Position numbers and translations under genes: made by a program. The notes below the pieces were generated by a model. That model was not told the DNA's origin. It made no database searches and was given only the letters and a program-made list of their open reading frames with translations. 26,347 bases of DNA from Ruminococcaceae bacterium UBA6413 (GTDB lineage Bacteria > Bacillota > Clostridia > Oscillospirales > Ruminococcaceae), in NCBI GenBank assembly GCA_002437415.1, contig DJPL01000050.1, positions 1 through 26,347 of the forward strand. Reading direction: 5' to 3'. How positions within the stretch are numbered: the stretch's first letter is position 1; each line of letters opens with the position of its first letter. This document shows, piece by piece, positions 14,401-26,105 of the stretch.

Positions 14401-14820
14401 ACCGACCTGCGTATTGACTTTGGCGGCTTCCTGTTCACCCCGCGTCAGAAGGCTTACGAACGGCTCAACAGTGCCGATTGCGACCTTATCCACGGTGACA
14501 CCTACACAGCTGACGGAACAAGCGTCAAGGGTATCGGTAACAATGTATTCCTAGACTTTGACGATATGGATTTTGATAAGGGAACAAGCCTTATCCGTAT
14601 CCACGGAATGACCCGCCACGATAACGATTCTATCCACGTCCATTTCCACACCAATAGCGGCAGGATAGAAGAGATAGTCGAGTTCCCGGGCAGCGGTATG
14701 CCGATCACTGTATCGCACAGACTCCCCGATATTAGAGGTAAAGTCAAGGTAGAGTTCCGCTTCTTACCGGGCTGTGACTTTGACTTTGATTGGTTTGAGA
14801 TAGAGCCTGCAATTGACTGA
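11434..14820 (+). CDS. GH2 family beta-galactosidase-like enzyme with C-terminal accessory domains
   Basis: A 1128-aa protein. In order it has a GH2 sugar-binding beta domain (about 1-175), an immunoglobulin-like domain (175-255), the TIM barrel (255-550), a DUF4982-type domain (about 553-620), a GH2 C-terminal beta domain (about 633-738), a further Ig-like domain (about 755-865) and one or two beta-sandwich modules resembling CBM6 to the end. Acid/base Glu372 lies in 'GNEI' and the predicted nucleophile Glu451 in 'GSETT'. 'RTSHNPP' and 'WTGSDYIGEPSPY' are typical of beta-galactosidases. No signal peptide is seen although such long enzymes are often secreted. AAAGGAGAG precedes the ATG. It shares an operon with the GH26 gene. 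Beta-galactosidase is the best call; beta-mannosidase or glucuronidase are less likely. Confidence 0.9.
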   Translation: MKTLFNNGWSFAKTKADDSLENDWNADYKPVDIPHDWLIYNAKDLYETSFGRYVKTFDFGKVSDKSIRLYFEGVYMDCTVYVNEEVAGENKYGYSTFEVDLTDKLRDGENEIKVLVRHRSPNSRWYSGAGIFRDIYLIVTEKSYLATDGVYFHTDKTADGFDVKLSAEVVNPDGLTIGFTLSKDDDILYNAEIPAKTVTETAFSLTDISDDHIWDIDSPNLLTLSVALKKDGKVIDSSTQKVGLREIEYKPDSGFYLNGRHIKLNGVCLHHDLGCLGAAFNKSAAKRQLQSMLDMGVNSVRTSHNPPAKAFMELCDEMGMLVDSEAFDMWERPKTEFDYARFFDEWYEKDVASWIRRDRNHPSVIMWSVGNEIYDTHVSPRGCEVAKMLHTAVRKSDPLCNAPTTIGSNYMPWEGAQNCAEQVDLVGYNYLERLYEPHHKEHPDWKIYGSETTAGVKSRGVYHFPLGTAFLTHPDMQCSSLGNCRAGASADTAQKIIALNRDIDVCAGMYIWTGSDYIGEPSPYSTKNAYYGSIDTAGLRKDSFYLYQSAWTDKPVLHLMPYWDFNEGQLIDVVAYTNIGDVELFVNGRSCGVKHPEEYTVNWQIPYEKGEIRVKATAADGTVYEDVKRSFGDSAKIVLTAYSDTVKADGEDLAFVTVSTIDKDGNPVENARDRIFLTVDGGRLVGFDNGDSTDYDNYKSANRRLFSGKAVAYISADTSEGEITVTATGENLEKSVIIIKKIKFDIRNGISTLENITDNDGYMIGSDVPIRKIELKRSTGIELTPDNNDCTVVYTIFPANATHGTLQWSIVTASGIETNLATVTEGDNHSAVVHANGDGAFRLRCSADNGSEFPQVLSEYEFIANGFGQPIFDPYTFVTACLYSDSISLMDEVRCGGVSITADNNIVGFKKTDFGKYGTDEFFVRIINWHKDCPFGFRLWEGYPGAESSVLIGEFTYQAVFEWQTYKDNHYKLSSLLTGEKDIYFEFDKTDLRIDFGGFLFTPRQKAYERLNSADCDLIHGDTYTADGTSVKGIGNNVFLDFDDMDFDKGTSLIRIHGMTRHDNDSIHVHFHTNSGRIEEIVEFPGSGMPITVSHRLPDIRGKVKVEFRFLPGCDFDFDWFEIEPAID

Positions 14821-14843
14821 TGTAACGCTTCGTATAAAAGTAT

Positions 14844-14870
14844 AACGGCTGCTCGTTCGGGTAGCCGTTT
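14844..14870 (+). terminator. Probable terminator of the glycosidase operon
   Basis: An 11-bp stem, AACGGCTGCTC / GGGTAGCCGTT with two G-T pairs, closes the loop GTTC 23 bases after the GH2 stop. The T-tract is short (TTTCTCC), so termination may be partial. Confidence 0.6.
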
Positions 14871-15093
14871 CTCCTGCTTTACCGTTATTTTGTTGCTTGC
14901 ACGTCTGAAAATGCAGTCGGCGGAAATATCATAGTCGAAAAACCGCGCCTGCAATGTGAGTATATGAGCAGCCATATCAAAAAGGAATATGCATATGTAA
15001 ATTTTATATGGTAAAATCGGCATTTTGACATATTTTCGGTCAAAACAACGATAGGAAAATGAGAATAAAGACAAAAGTTAAGCGATTTTTCTA
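14871..15093. other. Gene-free stretch between the glycosidase operon and rpoB
   Basis: No credible coding region. The stretch is AT-rich, contains the palindromic ATATGCATAT near 14990 and leads into the rpoB promoter. Minus-strand ORFs here lack ribosome binding sites and family features. In particular no rplJ or rplL is present. Confidence 0.5.
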
Positions 15094-15122
15094 TTGACTT
15101 TGCCATTTGAATGTGGTACAAT
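15094..15122 (+). promoter_or_regulatory. rpoBC promoter
   Basis: TTGACT (15094-15099), a 17-base spacer, TACAAT (15117-15122). The predicted start is near 15129, leaving a leader of about 130 bases before rpoB. Confidence 0.8.
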
Positions 15123-15128
15123 ACTAAA

Positions 15129-15290
15129 ATGTATCATAATGGATTTATATGCGTTGAGGTTAAATGCGACATAGGTCGAAAAGTGCCGAAAAGCTCAGTC
15201 TTATGCGGAAAATCCGATGCAGTAATTCCTACGAATAAATTAAGGAGTGGTAAAGCCCATGGTGAATGTCAAGCAGGTAAAACTGGGTAG
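15129..15290 (+). other. Possible leaderless upstream ORF overlapping the rpoB start
   Basis: An ATG-initiated frame of 53 codons begins at the predicted transcription start and ends with TAG 31 bases inside rpoB, in a different frame. It has no ribosome binding site and no recognised motif; five Cys residues are present. It could be chance, or a leader peptide that affects rpoB translation. Confidence 0.2.
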
Positions 15291-18200
15291 AAATACCCGT
15301 ATGAGTTTTTCCAAGATCAATGAAGTTCAGAAAATGCCGAACCTCATTGAAATACAGAAGGACTCGTATCAGTGGTTCTTGGACGAGGGTATAAAGGAAG
15401 TATTCAAGGATATTTCTTCTATCACCGACGCTAACGGCAAGCTGGTACTGAGCTTCGTTGATTACCGTATCGACGAGACCCCGAAGTATACTATAGAAGA
15501 GTGCAAGGAGCGTGACACAACTTACGCCGCACCCTTAAGAGTAAAGGCACAGCTCAGGAACACCGAAACGGGTGAAGTTGTTGAAAATGAGATATTCATG
15601 GGTGACTTCCCTTTAATGACCGACAGCGGTACATTCGTTATCAACGGTGCGGAGCGTGTCATAGTTTCACAGCTCGTTCGTTCTCCCGGTGTTTATTATG
15701 GCTTTGACTACGATAAGACGGGTAAAAAGTTATTCAAGTCGACCGTTATCCCCAACAGAGGTGCATGGCTCGAATATGAGATGGACTCGAATGATATTTA
15801 CTACGTCCGTATAGATAAGAACAGAAAGATACCCGCAACGACATTTATCCGTGCGCTCGGTATCAGCAGTGATGATGATCTCATTGATCTGTTCGGCGAA
15901 GACCCCAGAATAGTTCAGACTATTCAGGAAAAGGACGCGACGAAGAATACTGAAGAGGCTCTTCTTGAAGTTTATAGAAAGTTAAGACCCGGCGAACCTC
16001 CCACGGTTGACTCGGCTAAGACACATCTTAACAACCTGTTCTTTGACGCAAAGAGATACGACCTTGCTAGATTCGGTCGTTATAAGTACAACAAGAAGCT
16101 CGGCGTTGCATCGAGAATTGCGGGCCATAAGGCGGCTCAGCCTATTATAGATCCTACAACAGGTGAAATTCTTGTTGACGAAAACGAATTCATCAATGCT
16201 GAAAAGGCAAAGATGATCGAGCAGGCAGGCGTTATGGAATGCGTGATCTTCTCTGAAGAGAAGATCGCCAAGGTTCTCGGCAACGGTATGGTAGATATCG
16301 CAGGATACATCCCCGAATCTATCAACGCTGAGGCTCTCGGTATCAACGAGAAGGTTTGCTTCAAGGTACTGCGTGAAATACTTGATAAGTGCGGAGACGA
16401 TGTTGAAGCGCTTACAGAAGAGCTTTCAAACAGAGTTGAGGATCTTATCCCCAAGCACATCACTCTTGATGATATATTCGCAACAGTAAGCTACTTCATC
16501 AACCTTTGTGAAGGTGTCGGTGAGGTTGACGATATCGACCACCTCGGAAACAGAAGAATCCGCAGTGTCGGCGAGCTGTTACAGAACCAGTTCAGAATCG
16601 GCTTTGCAAGAATGGAAAGAGTTATCCGCGAGCGTATGGGCCTTCAGTCACAGGAAGGTGACAAGGTAACACCCAATGCTCTTATAAATATCCGTCCTGT
16701 TGTAGCGGCTATCAAGGAGTTCTTCGGTTCTTCACCGCTTTCACAGTTCATGGATCAGAACAACCCGCTTGCAGAGCTTACTCATAAGAGAAGACTTTCA
16801 GCCCTCGGTCCCGGCGGTCTTTCGCGTGACCGTGCAAGCTTCGAGGTACGAGATGTTCACTACTCGCACTATGGCAGAATGTGTCCTATCGAAACCCCTG
16901 AAGGTCCTAACATCGGTCTTATCTCTTACCTTGCATCATTTGCAAAGATAAACAAGTACGGCTTTATTGAAGCTCCTTACCGTAAAGTAGACAAGGAAAC
17001 AGGCGTTGTACTTGATGAAGTAACCTATATGACTGCCGATATGGAGGATAACTACGTTGTCGCTCAGGCAAACGAACCTCTTGACGAGCAGGGCAGATTT
17101 GCAAGAAAGCGTGTTAATGCGCGTTTCCGCGAAGAGATCCTTGAAGTTGACCGCGACCGTGTAGACTACATGGACGTATCTCCTAAGATGGTTGTTTCAG
17201 TAGCTACCGCAATGATCCCGTTCCTTGAGAACGATGACGCGAACCGTGCTCTTATGGGTGCGAACATGCAGCGTCAGGCAGTTCCGCTGATGGTAACACA
17301 GAATCCTATTGTCGGCACAGGTATGGAATACAAGGCAGCCGTTGACTCGGGTGCTGTTGTGGTTGCTAAGGAAGACGGCGTTGTAACAAAGTGCAGTGCA
17401 GATGAAATTGTTGTTACAGACAACAACGGCGTTGAACATTCATACAAGCTTATCAAGTTCAAGCGTTCAAACCAGGGCACCTGCGTAAACCAGCGTCCTG
17501 CTGTTTCAAAGGGCATGGAGATAAAGGTCGGCGATGTTCTTGCCGACGGTCCTGCTACAAGCCAGGGCGAAATTTCACTCGGTAAGAATGCTCTTATCGG
17601 CTTTATGACATGGGAAGGTTACAACTACGAGGACGCCGTTCTCATCAACGAAAAGCTTGTTTATAACGATGTATACACATCGATCCACATAGAAGAATAT
17701 GAGCTTGAATGCCGTGATACAAAGCTCGGACCGGAAGAGATCACAAGAGAGATCCCGAACGTATCGGAAGACGCTCTCAAGGATCTTGACGAACGCGGTA
17801 TTATCCGCATCGGTGCTGAGGTGCACTCGGGCGATATCATGGTAGGTAAGGTCACACCTAAGGGCGAGACCGAGCTTACAGCCGAAGAAAGACTGCTCCG
17901 TGCGATCTTCGGCGACAAGGCAAGAGAAGTAAGAGATAATTCGCTCCGTGTTCCTCACGGCGAAAGCGGTATCATAGTTGATGTCAAGGTATTCACCAGA
18001 CAGAACTGCGATGAGCTTTCACCCGGAGTAAATATGGTAGTAAGATGCTATATCGCTCAGAAGCGTAAGATCTCTGTCGGCGATAAGATGGCGGGTCGTC
18101 ACGGTAACAAGGGTGTCGTTTCGCGTATCTTAAAGCAGGAAGATATGCCTTTCCTCCCCGACGGTACTCCTCTTGATATAGTACTGAACCCCCTCGGCGT

Positions 18201-19047
18201 TCCTTCACGTATGAATATCGGTCAGGTACTTGAAGTTCACCTCGGTTATGCTTGTAAGGCACTTGACTGGCAGATAATGACCCCTGTATTCGACGGTGCT
18301 CACGAAGCCGATATCAGAGCTTGCTTTGAAAAGGCAGAAGCTGAGCGCGCAAACTACAAGGACAAGGATACGGCAAAGATCGACTTCTCTAAGATCCCTA
18401 TGCGCGAGGACTGCAAGACACAGCTTACAGATGGACGTACAGGTGAGAAGTTCGACAGCCCCGTAACGGTAGGCTATATGTACTACCTCAAGCTCCACCA
18501 CCTCGTTGACGATAAGATCCACGCACGTTCAACAGGTCCTTACTCACTGGTAACACAGCAGCCTCTCGGTGGTAAGGCTCAGTTCGGCGGTCAGCGTTTC
18601 GGTGAAATGGAAGTTTGGGCACTTGAAGCTTACGGTGCGGCTTATACACTGCAGGAGATCCTGACAGTCAAGTCTGATGATATCGTAGGACGTGTAAAGA
18701 CTTACGAAGCAATTGTAAAGGGCGATCCTGTTCCTAAGGCAGGCGTTCCCGAGAGCTTCAAGGTTCTGTTCAAGGAACTCCAGTCGCTCGGTCTTGATAT
18801 CAAGGTACTCGATGCCGACAAGAACGAGATCGACCTTAAGCAGACTTATGAAGAAGACGATGAATACGGTCAGGCAGCCGGTGAGGATACATTTGACTAT
18901 GTAGCCGAGGAAGGCTCGCTCGATGACGGATTTATCACACAGGATATAGACGAAGACAGCGATTTCTATGCCGATAAGGACGAAGAGGACGATTTTGATA
19001 TCGACTTCAACGAGAATGACGCAGACAACACCTTTGACGGTGAATAA
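15259..19047 (+). CDS. rpoB: DNA-directed RNA polymerase beta subunit
   Basis: A 1262-aa beta subunit, recognised over its full length. The rifampicin-pocket region at about 490-518 reads 'SPLSQFMDQNNPLAELTHK', with Asp499 at the place of E. coli Asp516 and the wild-type His and Ser downstream, so it is of the sensitive type. The ATG at 15259 follows AAGGAG by 11 bases; the GTG at 15247 lies inside that site and is rejected. The C-terminus carries an unusual tail: residues 1197-1262 hold 30 acidic residues and one Lys. rpoC follows after 74 bases on the same transcript. The gene normally follows rplJ-rplL in Firmicutes, but here it follows glycosidase genes and has its own promoter. Confidence 0.98.
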   Translation: MVNVKQVKLGRNTRMSFSKINEVQKMPNLIEIQKDSYQWFLDEGIKEVFKDISSITDANGKLVLSFVDYRIDETPKYTIEECKERDTTYAAPLRVKAQLRNTETGEVVENEIFMGDFPLMTDSGTFVINGAERVIVSQLVRSPGVYYGFDYDKTGKKLFKSTVIPNRGAWLEYEMDSNDIYYVRIDKNRKIPATTFIRALGISSDDDLIDLFGEDPRIVQTIQEKDATKNTEEALLEVYRKLRPGEPPTVDSAKTHLNNLFFDAKRYDLARFGRYKYNKKLGVASRIAGHKAAQPIIDPTTGEILVDENEFINAEKAKMIEQAGVMECVIFSEEKIAKVLGNGMVDIAGYIPESINAEALGINEKVCFKVLREILDKCGDDVEALTEELSNRVEDLIPKHITLDDIFATVSYFINLCEGVGEVDDIDHLGNRRIRSVGELLQNQFRIGFARMERVIRERMGLQSQEGDKVTPNALINIRPVVAAIKEFFGSSPLSQFMDQNNPLAELTHKRRLSALGPGGLSRDRASFEVRDVHYSHYGRMCPIETPEGPNIGLISYLASFAKINKYGFIEAPYRKVDKETGVVLDEVTYMTADMEDNYVVAQANEPLDEQGRFARKRVNARFREEILEVDRDRVDYMDVSPKMVVSVATAMIPFLENDDANRALMGANMQRQAVPLMVTQNPIVGTGMEYKAAVDSGAVVVAKEDGVVTKCSADEIVVTDNNGVEHSYKLIKFKRSNQGTCVNQRPAVSKGMEIKVGDVLADGPATSQGEISLGKNALIGFMTWEGYNYEDAVLINEKLVYNDVYTSIHIEEYELECRDTKLGPEEITREIPNVSEDALKDLDERGIIRIGAEVHSGDIMVGKVTPKGETELTAEERLLRAIFGDKAREVRDNSLRVPHGESGIIVDVKVFTRQNCDELSPGVNMVVRCYIAQKRKISVGDKMAGRHGNKGVVSRILKQEDMPFLPDGTPLDIVLNPLGVPSRMNIGQVLEVHLGYACKALDWQIMTPVFDGAHEADIRACFEKAEAERANYKDKDTAKIDFSKIPMREDCKTQLTDGRTGEKFDSPVTVGYMYYLKLHHLVDDKIHARSTGPYSLVTQQPLGGKAQFGGQRFGEMEVWALEAYGAAYTLQEILTVKSDDIVGRVKTYEAIVKGDPVPKAGVPESFKVLFKELQSLGLDIKVLDADKNEIDLKQTYEEDDEYGQAAGEDTFDYVAEEGSLDDGFITQDIDEDSDFYADKDEEDDFDIDFNENDADNTFDGE

Positions 19048-19121
19048 GCGTATAGGCATTGACAGGAAAGCGTGTGCATAAACACACATAAACTTCTATA
19101 GAAAGAATTGAGGTCTGTAAA

Positions 19122-22715
<3,594 letters not shown>

Positions 22716-22730
22716 ACAATAAATAAACTC

Positions 22731-22795
22731 AAAGGCGACGATTGTCACAAAATTTTTACGGTAAAACGAAAAAGCTTGACAATCGCCGCTTTTTT
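22731..22795 (+). terminator. Terminator of the rpoBC unit, overlapping the next promoter
   Basis: A long stem pairs 22731-22747 with 22777-22793, with one A-C mismatch and one G-T pair, and ends in a run of T. The ~29-base loop can form a small inner hairpin (TTTTTAC-G-GTAAAA). The 3' arm contains the TTGACA of the str-operon promoter. Confidence 0.8.
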
Positions 22796-22804
22796 GTATA
22801 TAAT
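22776..22804 (+). promoter_or_regulatory. str-operon promoter (rpsL-rpsG-fusA)
   Basis: TTGACA (22776-22781), a 17-base spacer, TATAAT (22799-22804): a full consensus match, as expected for a highly expressed ribosomal operon. The -35 box is part of the upstream terminator stem. The leader to rpsL is about 75 bases. Confidence 0.88.
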
Positions 22805-22886
22805 ATTTAAATGTGTGCAGAATAAATGCGTAAAAGCGCCATTCTGCGGCATAAAATTTTAATAATATTGCAAGGAGGTGTAACAT

Positions 22887-23315
22887 TTGCCAACCTTTAA
22901 CCAGCTCGTTCGTAAGGGCAGAGCAGTTGCAGAAAAGAAGTCTAAGGCTCCCGCACTGCAGAAGAGCATGAACACTCTTAAGAAGGAAACAGTAGATATG
23001 TCTTCTCCCCAGAAGAGAGGCGTATGCACAGCTGTTCGTACTGCTACCCCCAAGAAGCCTAACTCTGCTATGAGAAAGATTGCCAGAGTAAGACTTTCCA
23101 ACGGTTATGAAGTTACTGCTTATATTCCGGGTATCGGACACAAACTGCAGGAACACAGCGTTGTACTGATCCGTGGCGGCCGTGTTAAGGATCTCCCCGG
23201 TGTACGTTACCACATCATCAGAGGTACACTCGATGCTCAGGGTGTTGACGGAAGAATGCAGGGCAGATCAAAGTACGGAGCTAAGCGTCCGAAGGCTGGT
23301 GCGAAAAAAGCGTAA
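22887..23315 (+). CDS. rpsL: Small ribosomal subunit protein S12
   Basis: A 142-aa S12 recognised over its full length: 'PTFNQLVRKGR' at the start, 'TPKKPNSAMRKIARVRL' in the decoding-site loop and a lysine-rich end. The lysines where streptomycin-resistance changes arise are the wild-type ones. The start codon is TTG, nine bases after AAGGAGG, and there is no ATG nearby that would keep the conserved N-terminus. It is the first gene of the str operon. The 120-base gap to rpsG is long compared with the other gaps in the operon. Confidence 0.97.
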   Translation: MPTFNQLVRKGRAVAEKKSKAPALQKSMNTLKKETVDMSSPQKRGVCTAVRTATPKKPNSAMRKIARVRLSNGYEVTAYIPGIGHKLQEHSVVLIRGGRVKDLPGVRYHIIRGTLDAQGVDGRMQGRSKYGAKRPKAGAKKA

Positions 23316-23435
23316 CTGATGACTTTTAGCCACTATTGTGGAGTAATATATATTATTACCTCTGCAATTGGACGGCGGGAGTTAATCGCTTTCGAGTACC
23401 GATGATTTTCATTTTTTATGAAGGAGGGAAGTAAA
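23316..23435 (+). promoter_or_regulatory. rpsL-rpsG intercistronic region, possible S7 control site
   Basis: This 120-base gap contains the hairpin GTAATA-N5-TATTAC (23343-23359) and GC-richer sequence before the rpsG ribosome binding site. In E. coli the same gap binds S7 and mediates feedback on translation. Whether this region does so is inference from its position and length. Confidence 0.3.
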
Positions 23436-23906
23436 GTGCCAAGAAGAGGTAATGTTCCTAAGCGTGATGTATTACCCGATCCTATGTACGGCTCAGAGCT
23501 CGTAACAAGACTCGTAAACAATATCATGCTCGACGGCAAGAAGGGTGTTGCTCAGAAGATCGTATACGGTGCATTTGACATCGTAGCCGAGAAGTCAGGT
23601 AAGGGCGCACTTGAAGCTTTTGAAGAAGCTATGGAAAATATCATGCCTCAGTTAGAGGTAAAGGCTCGCCGTGTCGGCGGTGCCACATATCAGGTTCCTA
23701 TGGAAGTTCGTCCCGAAAGAAGAAGAACCTTAGGTTTGAGATGGATTACTCTGTACGCTAGACAGAGAAACGAAAAGACAATGAAGGAAAGACTTGCAAA
23801 CGAGATCCTCGACGCTATGAACGGTCAGGGCGGAGCTTGCAAGAAGCGCGATGATACACACAGAATGGCTGAAGCTAACAGAGCTTTCGCACATTACAAG
23901 TGGTAA
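23436..23906 (+). CDS. rpsG: Small ribosomal subunit protein S7
   Basis: A 156-aa S7, normal length, beginning PRRGNVPKRDVLPDP after the start codon and ending RAFAHYKW. The start is GTG at 23436: AAGGAGGG lies eight bases upstream, inside an in-frame extension that begins with ATG at 23418 and is therefore rejected. S7 organises the 3' domain of 16S rRNA and is the usual feedback regulator of the str operon. fusA follows 19 bases after the stop. Confidence 0.97.
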   Translation: MPRRGNVPKRDVLPDPMYGSELVTRLVNNIMLDGKKGVAQKIVYGAFDIVAEKSGKGALEAFEEAMENIMPQLEVKARRVGGATYQVPMEVRPERRRTLGLRWITLYARQRNEKTMKERLANEILDAMNGQGGACKKRDDTHRMAEANRAFAHYKW

Positions 23907-23925
23907 TCAATAAAACGGAGGAAAT

Positions 23926-26004
23926 ATGGCTAGAGACGTAACTCTTGAAATGACCCGTAATATTGGTATCATGGCTCACATCGACGCAGGTAAGACAACT
24001 ACGACCGAACGTATCCTGTTCTACACCGGTATCAACCACAAGATCGGTGAGACCCACGACGGTTCTGCTACGATGGACTGGATGGAGCAGGAGCAGGAAA
24101 GAGGTATCACAATTACTTCTGCTGCTACTACTGCATACTGGAAGAAGCACAGAATCAATATTATCGATACTCCCGGACACGTTGACTTCACTGTAGAAGT
24201 TGAGCGTTCGCTGCGAGTTCTTGACGGTTCTGTTACGGTTTTATGTGCTAAGGGCGGTGTTGAGCCCCAGTCAGAAACTGTATGGCGTCAGGCAGACAAG
24301 TATCATGTTCCGAGAATGGCATACATCAACAAGATGGATATCATGGGTGCAGACTTCTATAATGTTGTCAGCATGATGAAGGACAGACTGAAGTGTAATG
24401 CTGTTCCGATACAGCTCCCTATCGGTTCTGAAGATACATTCAGAGGAATCGTAGACCTTATCGAAATGAACGCAGACGTATATTACGACGATCTCGGTAA
24501 GGACATGCGTGTGGAAGAAATTCCGGACGACATGAAGGAGAAGGCTCAGGAATACCACGATGCACTCATCGAGGCGGTTGCTGAGCAGGACGAGGAACTT
24601 ATGAATAAGTACCTCGAAGGTGAAGAGATCACCGTTGATGAAATAAAGGCAGTACTCAGAAAGGCTACGATCGATAACGAAATCGTACCTGTAACCTGCG
24701 GTACTTCTTATAAGAATAAGGGCGTACAGAAGCTTCTCGATGCTATCGTTGACTATATGCCCTCTCCTCTCGATGTTCCTTCTATCAAGGGTGTTAACCC
24801 TGAGACAGGCGAAGAGGTTGAAAGACACGCAGGCGACGATCAGCCGTTCTCTGCACTCGCTTTCAAGATCGCTACAGACCCGTTCGTTGGTAAGCTCTGC
24901 TTCTTCAGAGTATACTCAGGTACGGTTGCTGCCGGCACAACAGTCCTCAACGCAACAAAGGACAAGAAGGAGCGTATGGGACGTATTCTTCAGATGCACG
25001 CAAACCACAGAGCAGACCTTGAAGTTTGCTACTGCGGCGATATCGCAGCTGCTGTTGGTGTTAAGAACACAACAACAGGTGATACACTGTGTGACGAAGA
25101 TCACCCCGTAATCCTTGAGTCTATGGAATTCCCTGAGCCCGTTATTTCGCTCGCTATCGAACCCAAGACTAAGGCAGGTCAGGAAAAGATGGCTATTGCT
25201 CTTGCAAAGCTTGCAGAGGAAGACCCCACTTTCAGAACCTACACAAATGAGGAAACTGGTCAGACTATCATCGCCGGAATGGGCGAGCTCCACCTCGAAA
25301 TCATCGTAGACAGACTTCTCCGTGAGTTCAAGGTTGAGGCTAATGTCGGTGCTCCTCAGGTTGCATATAAAGAGACAATTACAACTAACGCTGATGTTGA
25401 TACAAAGTATGCACGTCAGTCAGGTGGTAAGGGTCAGTACGGTCACGTTAAGCTCCACGTTTACCCGAACGAGTCCGGTAAGGGCTATGAGTTCGTCAAC
25501 GCAATTGTCGGCGGTGCTATCCCCAAGGAATACATCCCCGCTGTTGACGCAGGTATCCAGGGCGCTTTACAGTCCGGTGTTCTTGCAGGCTATCAGACAG
25601 TAGACGTTAAGGTTGAGCTTTATGACGGTTCATACCACGAGGTCGACTCTTCTGAAATGGCATTCAAGATCGCAGGTTCAATGGCTATCAAGGAAGCTTG
25701 CCGTAAGGCAAACCCCGTAATCCTTGAACCTATAATGAAGGTAGTTGTAACCGTTCCCGAAGAATATATGGGCGACGTTATCGGCGACTTAAGCTCACGT
25801 CGTGGTGAGATCCAGGGTATGGAAGACAGAAACGGTGTTAAGCAGATCAATGCTTTCGTTCCTCTGTCAGAAATGTTCGGTTACTCAAACGACCTGCGTT
25901 CTAAGTCACAGGGTCGTGGTCAGTATGTAATGGAACCCAGCCACTACATTCAGGTTCCTAAGTCAATTGCAGACGGTATCATCAGCAAGAGATCAAAGGA
26001 CTAA
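23926..26004 (+). CDS. fusA: Translation elongation factor G
   Basis: A 692-aa GTPase of normal length. G1 'AHIDAGKTT' is at 17-25, G3 'DTPGH' at 81-85 and G4 'NKMD' at 135-138, followed by the five-domain architecture through a C-terminal 'RSKSQGRGQYVMEPSHY' segment. It moves tRNA and mRNA through the ribosome and helps recycle it. GGAGG precedes the ATG. It is the third gene of the str operon. A ~100-base gap to tuf contains a second promoter. Confidence 0.98.
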   Translation: MARDVTLEMTRNIGIMAHIDAGKTTTTERILFYTGINHKIGETHDGSATMDWMEQEQERGITITSAATTAYWKKHRINIIDTPGHVDFTVEVERSLRVLDGSVTVLCAKGGVEPQSETVWRQADKYHVPRMAYINKMDIMGADFYNVVSMMKDRLKCNAVPIQLPIGSEDTFRGIVDLIEMNADVYYDDLGKDMRVEEIPDDMKEKAQEYHDALIEAVAEQDEELMNKYLEGEEITVDEIKAVLRKATIDNEIVPVTCGTSYKNKGVQKLLDAIVDYMPSPLDVPSIKGVNPETGEEVERHAGDDQPFSALAFKIATDPFVGKLCFFRVYSGTVAAGTTVLNATKDKKERMGRILQMHANHRADLEVCYCGDIAAAVGVKNTTTGDTLCDEDHPVILESMEFPEPVISLAIEPKTKAGQEKMAIALAKLAEEDPTFRTYTNEETGQTIIAGMGELHLEIIVDRLLREFKVEANVGAPQVAYKETITTNADVDTKYARQSGGKGQYGHVKLHVYPNESGKGYEFVNAIVGGAIPKEYIPAVDAGIQGALQSGVLAGYQTVDVKVELYDGSYHEVDSSEMAFKIAGSMAIKEACRKANPVILEPIMKVVVTVPEEYMGDVIGDLSSRRGEIQGMEDRNGVKQINAFVPLSEMFGYSNDLRSKSQGRGQYVMEPSHYIQVPKSIADGIISKRSKD

Positions 26005-26033
26005 TAAAATTTTTCTAAATGGACAAAAAGTAC

Positions 26034-26062
26034 TTGTTTTTTAGGAAAATATCTGATAAAAT
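26034..26062 (+). promoter_or_regulatory. Possible internal promoter for tuf
   Basis: TTGTTT (26034-26039), a 17-base spacer, TAAAAT (26057-26062) in the fusA-tuf gap. The -35 is weak. Imperfect inverted repeats (TTTTCTAAA at 26011-26019 against TTTAGGAAAA at 26039-26048) overlap it and could also attenuate read-through. Confidence 0.45.
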
Positions 26063-26105
26063 ATCAAGTGTATGGAATACACATAATTAAAGGAGGAAAA
26101 TTCCA

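Noticed and set aside
14502..15121. Minus-strand ORFs over the GH2 end and the rpoB upstream gap
   Set aside because: They are shadows of the GH2 gene or AT-rich filler, without ribosome binding sites or recognisable domains.
16769..16951. Short alternative frames within rpoB, rpoC and fusA
   Set aside because: They follow the codon pattern of the real genes on the other frame or strand and show no independent signals.
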